A stretch of DNA of 64,000 bases, taken from contig JAVXUO010002980.1 in the NCBI GenBank assembly GCA_033065855.1, positions 62,001 to 126,000 of the forward strand, written 5' to 3'. Positions within the stretch are counted from its first letter, which is position 1. Each line of letters starts with the position of its first letter. The stretch is from Escallonia rubra (Eukaryota; Streptophyta; Magnoliopsida; Escalloniales; Escalloniaceae). The translations under genes were made by a program, and so were the position numbers. Shown here piece after piece: positions 57,141 to 64,000 of the stretch. The notes beneath the pieces are model-generated. The model saw only the letters and a program-made list of their open reading frames with translations, had not been told where the DNA came from and made no database searches.

Positions 57141-58840
57141 TCCCATGATTAGCGTTTAGGTTTCAATTTTCCTAATTTAGGGTTTTCTATTTTTTTGTGA
57201 AAATTTTATTAATTTAAAAGAAATCTCGTAATGAAATCTCGATCATCCAATGGGTGGTCTAACCATTCCGTGCACAGAGGCTGCCTTCATCAATCTCACG
57301 GCTAGACTGATGATTTCATGAAAGAAGCTGAAAATTGAGCAACCCTCTACAATTTTGGCAAGAGGGTTTTAACATTCGCTGTTTGTTTCCATCCTGGATG
57401 AGACCTTTTTGTGGTATTAACCTAGATGAGAGTTGTATATCCATGTAAAAACTACTTCAGTAACTTGATGGGAGGCAGGAAATCCCTACATAAGGGCCAA
57501 ACAATAATCATGCACTTTTTTCAAATTGAACAAGTCAATTACAGCTTGTTTTTGAACTTTCTACTATTGATTGTCCTCTTCTAGTATATTCTGAAAGAGC
57601 ACACTAGTGACTCAACTTGTAAATTTTGCAATACTTTCATGATATACATCCAACGGAGCTGTTGGAACCATTAAAACTACGCTCTTCCAGTTTTGACTCA
57701 GGAGGAAGTCATATAATTGGTCACCAAAGCACTTTGCAGGTGGAACTAAATGTATACATGCAACGGAGCTGCCGTATAATTTTGCAATACTTTCATGACT
57801 CAACTTGTAAATTTGCTATACCTTCAGCCAAACTGGGACTAAATGCGTTAAAGTTTCTGGGAGACTAATGTGACATGCTCTTAGTATATGAGATCGTAGC
57901 TGAAAAGTTTTACTGTTCATACTATTTTTAATGTGTCATATACACGCAAACACACTTCTCTATCTTTGTATGTTTGTGTATATGCATAATGTTGTTGTCA
58001 CCTAGATCACCTTCTAAGTGTCAAATTTGAGGTGCATCAAAGTAGAATTCATAACATTCTCTAAGTGTGGAAGCTGTAATTTGTCTTAAGTCATTCTTAT
58101 TCTCTCGTGAAACCTAGATTTTGCATCTACTTTGTGTCACCCCCTTGAACTGTGTCACCCCCTTGAACTGTGTCACCCCCTTGAACTTCTTGGATTTTGA
58201 TACTTTGTTAAATTTGGTTGGACTAGTCTAATAGTAATCTAGCTGAAGATATATGGTCCTAGCTATTTTGGTGCACTGACCACCCACCCACTGGTTTTGG
58301 TTTCCCTCATGTTGAATCATGTGAGTGAACTCAAAAGTGGAATTCCTTCTTAAATCCTTATCTTGAGCAATGCCACTTTGTGACCCAGATCATATTGTAG
58401 GTTTTCAGTGTTGCTATGCTTTGAGAAAGTGTTACTATTTTACTCCATTTTTCAATTTCTCTTATCTGAGTCTTCGTATTGTTTGACTTGTCAAGCGATT
58501 GTTATTTTATCTTCAACTATTTTTTTTAGTTCAATCAACATTTAGGCGTTAAACTTCTATCCCAAGAACTTGTAAACTGTTAAAGGGAACAAAAATTATG
58601 TGATAAATAATAGGGAGTATATAGTATGTATCAACAATATCTTCTTTGCTCCAAGATTTCTTAGGGGATTGATGTTAGCATGAAATTAACTCGTATTTTT
58701 CCATGATGGTGGTTACAGGCAGTTTTAGTAGCGGATCAACTTTGTTGCCTTTTAAGAAGCAAGTCTAGAACCCGGAAAGGTTTGTATTTCATTTAATTTT
58801 TCTTTGTCTATGATTAATTGTCATACGCTTTCTGCCATTG
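57141..58840. other. No gene seen; local duplications
   Basis: Possibly the interior of CACTA-4. The phrase ttttgcaatactttcatga occurs twice at 57625 and 57780, and caacggagctg occurs twice. No recognisable coding sequence. Confidence 0.4.
58135..58188. repeat. Three tandem copies of tgtcacccccttgaactg
   Basis: Exact 18-bp unit repeated three times, the last one diverging at its final bases. Confidence 0.95.
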
Positions 58841-59562
58841 TCTTCCGAGAATTGAGATTGTTGATGGAGGATGGGACCCAATTGGATTGAGATTGTTGTT
58901 AGGCTTTACATTATCTGGATTATGTTTAGTAGTGTTGTCGCTCTTCACTTGATTATTTCATCTATTTACGCCATCTAGATCGGTAGTTGATCAATGCTTT
59001 TAGTAGCTATTTTATAGATCGGGCGTTGATCAATGCTTGTTATTAACTATTTTGTAGCTTATAACATCATTCACACAGTCGTTCCATTGTTTTTAGTTAT
59101 TTTGTTCCTTTTTTTTACTGAAATTCTGTTGATATTCAGTATCTTTTCCAAAATAATGAGCATTGTTGACTGAAATTCTGTGCATTTGAGAATTGTGAGG
59201 TTGTTAATTGATGATTTTAGGTCTTTTAATTGTGCATTGGGCATTTGAGAATTGAGATTGTTGATGGAGGATGAGATCCAATTGGATTGAAATATCGGAT
59301 ACGTGCATTTTGAACAATTTTTTTTTTCCATTTGAGCATTGATTATTAGATTGTTAATTTTAGGTTGTTAATTATGCATTGAGCATTTGAGAATTGAGAT
59401 TGTTGATGGAGGATGGGACCCAATTGTATTGAGATATTGGATATGTGATTTACTTGAATGGTGGGTTGAAATTAGGTTAATTAGGTTCATCTTCCATAGG
59501 TTATTTAGGTTAATAAGGTTCATCTTCCATGGGGTGAAATTCTGGTTCCTCCACTGATTAGC
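58841..59562. repeat. Dispersed copies of a 45-bp phrase and hAT-like terminus
   Basis: The phrase gaattgagattgttgatgga, followed by ggatg, occurs at about 58850, 59248 and 59392, and in reverse at 22870-22990. The block ends ggttcctccactg at 59562, exactly at the start of satellite, mirroring 22779. Another short duplication (gttgatcaatgctt) lies at 58986-59040. Confidence 0.6.
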
Positions 59563-60632
59563 CCTAATCAACACTGATTAATCCTGATTAATGCTAACAT
59601 ACACTAATTAGCACTGATCTACACTGATTAGGCTAATCAGCCCTAATTAACACCGATGGACACTGATTAGCCCTAAGTAGTACCCAGGAAGCACCGACAC
59701 TTCATATGAGTCGAGGTATGGTGTCCGACACCTACCGACACCTCCGGACACGTGTCCGACACCTCTCCGTGGTGTCCTGATCGGTGTTAGTGTCAGGCGC
59801 AGTGTCTGTGCCACCTAGATTAGCACTAATCTACACCGATTATGCTAATCAGCCCTAATTACCCCTAATTAGCACTAATCAAGACTAATTAAGCTAATCA
59901 ACCCCAATTAATAATGATTAGCCTTAATTAGCACTAATCAACACTCATTAGTGCTAATCTACACTGATTAGCACTGATCAACACTAAATAGGCTAATCAG
60001 CCCTAATTAACCCAAATCAGCCCTTATTAGCCCTAATTAGCACTAATAAGCCATAATTAACATTGATGGACACTAAATAGCCCCGATTAGCCCTTATTAG
60101 CAGTAATCAGCCCTAATTAACACCTGTGGACACTAAATAGCCCTAATTAGCTCTAAATAGCCCTGAGTAGTCCTAATTAGCACTAATCAGCCCTAATTAA
60201 AATGATGGACACTAAGTAGCCCTAATTAGCCAGAATTAGCACTAATTAGCCCTAATTAGTGCTAATTAGGGCTAAATAGTCCTAATCAACACTGATGAAC
60301 ACTAATTAGCCCTAATTAGCAATAATAAGCCGTAATTAGCACTAATCACCCCTAATTAACACTGATGGACATTAAATACCCTAATTAACATTGATTAGGC
60401 TAATTAGCTCTAATTAGCCAGAATTAACACTGATTTGCCCAAATTAGCACTAATCAACACTGATTAGTACTAATCTACACTGATTAGCACTAATCAACAA
60501 TGATTAGGCTAATCAGCCCTAATTATCTCTAATTAATACTGGTTAGCCCTATATTAGCCCTATTTAGCACTAATCAACACTGATTAGTACTAATCTACAC
60601 TGATTAGCACTAATCAACAATGATTAGGCTAA
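59563..60632 (-). repeat. Satellite-like array, reverse orientation
   Basis: Repeats of ccctaattagc, cactgattag and caacactgattag, the reverse complement of the 21960-22778 family. The phrase gcactaatcaacactgatta, followed by gtactaatctacactgatta, occurs twice near 60460 and 60570 (a spacing of about 110 bp). CACTA-5 is inserted at the right edge. Confidence 0.85.
59688..59815. repeat. CACGTG-containing block inside satellite
   Basis: aagcaccgacac, then tggtgtccgacacctaccga and ccggacacgtgtccgacacc. Homologous to 23041-23150. Confidence 0.65.
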
Positions 60633-62913
60633 CACTACAAGAACACAGTCTTTTAGCGACGGGATAATCCGTCCCTAAAAGAATTAGCGACGGATTAACC
60701 GTTGCTAAAAATCCCTCGTATAAAAGCCCGTCACTAATAGTTTAAATCCGTCGCTAAATATGTCATTTTTACCGACGGATTTATTTTTCATTAGCGACGG
60801 AATATCCGTCGATAATGATATTGTTAAAATTTTAATTTATTTTCTTTTTTGTCAAATTAGCGACGGATTAAATATTTAGCGATGGAATATTTCGTCGCTA
60901 AATAGCTTATTTAGCGACGGAATATTCCGTCGCTAAATATTTAATTGAAAGGAATATTTTAACGACGGAATAAATCCGTCGCCAAAAGTCAATTTTTTTT
61001 TATTTTTCAATTACCTAAACCTGTACAGAAATACAATTCTCAACAACAACGCGCAATAAGCGAAATACAGAAAAAAAAATATATAATCAATTATAAAAAA
61101 TATTTATTATAAAAGAAACTAATACATGTACAAGCCGGGAACCGGAGATAGCCGGTTAGGAGAGGGGAGAAGAGTACAACCCGGGCGCGGGGGGGGGGGG
61201 AAGCTAGAACGGGCACGGGAAGGGCTCATCAGGGGTTCCCGAGTCCCGGATCTGGATCCTGCTGAACCGGGGCCGGGGCGGCTGGTCCAGCAGTGCCCTG
61301 CTCCCTCATCATCCGGCACACCACTGTAGCAATGCGCTCGATATCCTCCTCGTGCAACTGAGGCCGAGGAGCCGGTGTCTGTGGAGGGGCAGCAGGTGGT
61401 GAGGACGCTCCTATCACGGCACGAGGAGTCGTGCTAGGCAGGCCGCGTATGCGGCCTTTCGGCCGATTCACGACCTCCGGCGTATCCAGCCATCGCTTCA
61501 ACCCCCCAGTACTCGCAGCCGTACTAGTGGACGCTGATGGCTGTCCGGACTGCTGCTCGGACCCCCTTAGCTGTTCATACGAGGCCTGCAAAAATAGTGG
61601 TTTAACGATATGTTATGGCATTAATTAACGAAACAGACATCGAGGATAGAAAGAAACAGATTAACTTAAATAAATTGACTCACATCGATCCGCCGGGCAA
61701 TATCTGAAATATAGTCGCCCGCCTGGTGCGTCTCGTCCTTGTCCTTCTTCCGCACGTGCGTCTGAGTATAGGTCAAAGCTATGACCTCATCCTCCTCTAG
61801 ATCCGGGTGCTCGACCGCGTTCATATGTCGGACGATGTCGTGTGGCACCGACCCCCCCGTGTGCGTCGGATCTCTGTTATGTCTGTTCTCAGCCCCGCTC
61901 TTACTCTTGGCGTCCCAACCTGGATCCGCAGCCCACCGATCTATCATCTCCCCCCATACACGGTGAGATATCCAATGTGGGGGATATTTCGTCATGTCCG
62001 TCATCGGGGCACCCGCGGGCAGCGCCCTCTTCGCCCGGTCCCGTGCATCGTGGAGCCATCGGCGGTAATTCTTGCCGATGTAGGCAAAGAAAGCCTGCTG
62101 CCCCAGTCCCTGCTGCTCAGGCGTATCAAACGTGAACCCCTCCTGTAATGCATTCAATAACACAAATTAACAACATAAAACAAACTGTAATTTAACATTT
62201 ACTAACGCTGAAAAAAATACTTCACCGTACCAGCCACTCCTCCCATAGGGCCTTCCTCGCAGCGGCATCCCATTCCTTCCAGTACAGGCGTGGCTCGAAG
62301 AATCGGCCCTTCACAAGAACGCCGATCTTCGTCCTCGCCATATTCTCCAGGATCCTGCCAAAGAAGTAATTAAATTAATTAATACAGTTCAAATATAAAT
62401 TAACACCCAAAATTTTTAAACATAAGGCATGAGGTGATATTTTTAGTACTTACAGGCCCTCATGCGTGAGCGTAACTCTCTGTTTACGCTGGGGGTCGAT
62501 GCGTACCCCGCGTGTCGGACCACGGCCTCGTCGAGATCCTACAAAACACAGACATTAATACAGTTCAAATATAAGGCTAGCGAAAATGTAGGAAACACCG
62601 TTATCAACTATACCTGAGGTAGAACCCACGGAAGATGGAGACGGCTGGGGCGACGGCGATGGTGGGGGCGACGGCGATGGCTGGGGCGACGGTGACGGCG
62701 ACAGCTGGGGCTGGGCCCTCGATGGCTGTCCGCGATCATTCTGTGCCTCGTCATCAGTAGGCAATGACAAGGTGGGACTAACCGGGGAGGAAGCAGCTCG
62801 GCGTCCAGCCCGGCCACGAATAGCCCGTATCCTATCCATATCTGACTTCATATAGATTATATACAAAGACATTAACACGTGAAAAACAATAATTTGGCAT
62901 AAATCATCATCGG

Positions 62914-62916
<3 letters not shown>
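60633..62916. mobile_element. CACTA-5: left part of a CACTA element, sister of CACTA-1
   Basis: A perfect CACTA start, cactacaagaacacag, is preceded by TAA. Subterminal repeats agcgacggaatattccgtcg run to about 60990. Then comes a Transposase_24 gene in the same place and orientation as in CACTA-1. Homology to CACTA-1 continues to about 62916 (equivalent to 2160), where CACTA-1 goes on to TNP2 but this copy runs into (TA)n and satellite. The right end is not in the window. Confidence 0.85.
61229..62839 (-). CDS. Transposase_24 (Ptta/En/Spm) protein of CACTA-5, five exons, intact
   Basis: Inferred exons: 62839-62614, 62538-62454, 62354-62231, 62142-61684 and 61585-61229. All junctions are GT-AG and the total is 1251 nt, giving 416 residues plus stop. 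Exon 1 has MDRIRAIRGRAGRR and a Pro/Ser-rich tract. Exons 1-2 join as GSRRGRGPTRGVRID, containing the family RGPTR motif. Exon 3 has ENMARTKIGVLVKGRFFEPR. Exon 4 has FFAYIGKNYRRWLHDAR, YPPHWIS, MIDRWAADPGW and ALTYTQTHVRKK, the core of the Transposase_24 domain. Exon 5 has LKRWLDTPEVVNRPKGRIRG. The CACTA-1 copy has lost the start and frame. The likely role is DNA binding to the subterminal repeats together with a TNP2 supplied elsewhere. Confidence 0.85.

Positions 62917-62951
<35 letters not shown>
62917..62951. repeat. (TA)n microsatellite at the CACTA-5/satellite junction
   Basis: Pure TA repeat between sequence homologous to CACTA-1 and the satellite array. Confidence 0.95.
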
Positions 62952-62954
<3 letters not shown>

Positions 62955-64000
62955 TAGGACTAATCAGGGTTATTTAGTCCTAATTAGGGTTTAATTGTGC
63001 CGAGTAGTGATGATTAGTCCTAATTAGGGCTAATTGGGCTTAATTGGGTTATGTTAGGGCTAATTAATGTTAATGAGGGATAGTTTCGGATGATTATAGC
63101 TGACTAGGGTTGATTAGGACTAATTAGAGTTATGTAGTCCTAATTAGGGTTTAATTGTGCCAAGTAGTATTGATTAGTCCTAATTAGGGCTAATTGGGCT
63201 TAATTGGGTTATGTTAGGGCTAATTAATGTTAATGAGGGATAGTTTCGGATGATTATAGCTGACTAGGGTTGATTAGGACTAATTAGAGTTATGTAGTCC
63301 TAATTAGGGTTTAATTGTGCCGAGTAGTGATGATTAGTCCTAATTAGGGCTAATTAGGCTTAATTGGGTTATGTTAGGGCTAATTAATGTTAATGAGGGC
63401 TAGTTTCGGATAATTATAGCTAATTAGGGTTGATTATGACTAATTAGAGTTTAATTGTGCCGAGTAGTGATGATTAGTCCTAATTAGGGCTAATTAGGCT
63501 TAATTGGGTTATGTTAGGGCTAATTAATGTTAATGAGGGCTAGTTTCGGATAATTATAGCTAATTAGGGTTGATTATGACTAATTAGGGTTTAATTGTGC
63601 CGAGTAGTGATGATTAGTCCTAATTAGGGCTAATTAGGCTTAATTGGGTTATGTTAGGGCTAATTAATGTTAATGAGGGCTAGTTTTGGATAATTATAGC
63701 TAATTAGGGTTGATTATGACTAATTAGGGTTTAATTGTGCCAAGTAGTGATGATTAGTCCTAATTAGGGCTAATTAGGCTTAATTGGGTTATGTTAGAGC
63801 TAATTAATGTTAGTGAGGGCTAGTTTCGAATAATTATAGCTAATTAGGGTTGATTAGGACTAATTAGGGTTATTTAGTCCTAATTAGGGTTTTGATGGTG
63901 CCGAGTAGTGTTGATTAGTCCTAACTAGCGCTAATTAGGCGTAATTGGGTTATGTTAGTGCAAATTATGACTAATTAGGCTAACTACAATCAATATGCGC
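62952..64000 (+). repeat. Satellite array with 140-bp and 160-bp units
   Basis: The marker ttaattgtgc, normally after taattagggt, starts units at 62981, 63141, 63301, 63441, 63581 and 63721, with a variant at 63881. This gives spacings of 160, 160, 140, 140, 140 and 160. The 20-bp difference is the presence or absence of a tatgtagtcctaatta-like segment. The array runs off the window. Same family as 21960-22778. Confidence 0.9.

Noticed and set aside
1-64000. tRNA, rRNA or microRNA genes
   Set aside because: I saw no cloverleaf-like or rRNA sequence. The only tRNA-related sequence is the retrotransposon primer site. Hairpins noted are not supported as miRNAs.

Overview
The window is nuclear DNA of a flowering plant, most likely a dicot. 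It holds F-box, FAR1/FRS, S40, PIN and bHLH-type sequences, a Ty3/gypsy retrotransposon with a tRNA-iMet primer site, and many CACTA and Mutator-like transposons. It is a gene-poor, repeat-rich region built by nested insertion. I saw no complete conventional host gene. The best coding sequences belong to transposons. The species cannot be named from the sequence alone.

Layout. (1) 1-25195 is an old CACTA element (CACTA-1) whose left end lies roughly 120 bp outside the window. Its TNP2 gene is decayed and is split by a probable gypsy solo LTR (4309-7661, TSD TATGT) and by a second complete CACTA element, CACTA-2 (8363-20431, TSD CGT, 28-bp perfect TIRs). CACTA-2 carries two genes whose inferred exons join without a frame break: a 1124-codon TNP2 and a 524-codon TNPA-like protein. 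An intron of the latter holds a 92-bp minisatellite. (2) 25196-25632 is a related LTR fragment beside an F-box pseudogene (25583-26644). The first codons of that pseudogene lie at 39229-39260, because a 12.6-kb gypsy element (26650-39223, TSD CTTCA) inserted into its F-box. The 5' LTR of that element contains a TA-flanked transposon carrying an S40/senescence-regulator fragment, a 136-bp MITE and a Mutator-like element. (3) 39510-43615 is a GTG/ATG-rich tract split by CACTA-3 (40039-42842, TSD TAA), which has captured the first exon of a MYC-type bHLH regulator. (4) 43616-46210 is a GT-rich tract split by a solo LTR (44355-46047, TSD GTGTG). (5) 46440-50743 holds a Pack-MULE with adjacent PIN auxin-carrier and kelch fragments, a second F-box pseudogene, and a Mutator-like element with a perfect 9-bp TSD. 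(6) 51000-56230 has a second GTG-rich tract, a small putative secreted peptide, and a frameshifted FAR1/FRS gene. (7) 56517-64000 holds a CACTA remnant, satellite arrays built on a TAATTAGGG-like motif, and CACTA-5. CACTA-5 is a sister of CACTA-1 and keeps an apparently intact five-exon Transposase_24 gene of 416 codons.

How the parts relate. CACTA-2 appears to encode both classes of En/Spm protein and is the best candidate for an autonomous element. CACTA-3 and the MULEs have no transposase of their own and carry host-gene pieces, so they would depend on transposases supplied from elsewhere. All intron-exon structures were inferred by reading splice sites and frames by eye. No alignment or database search was run.
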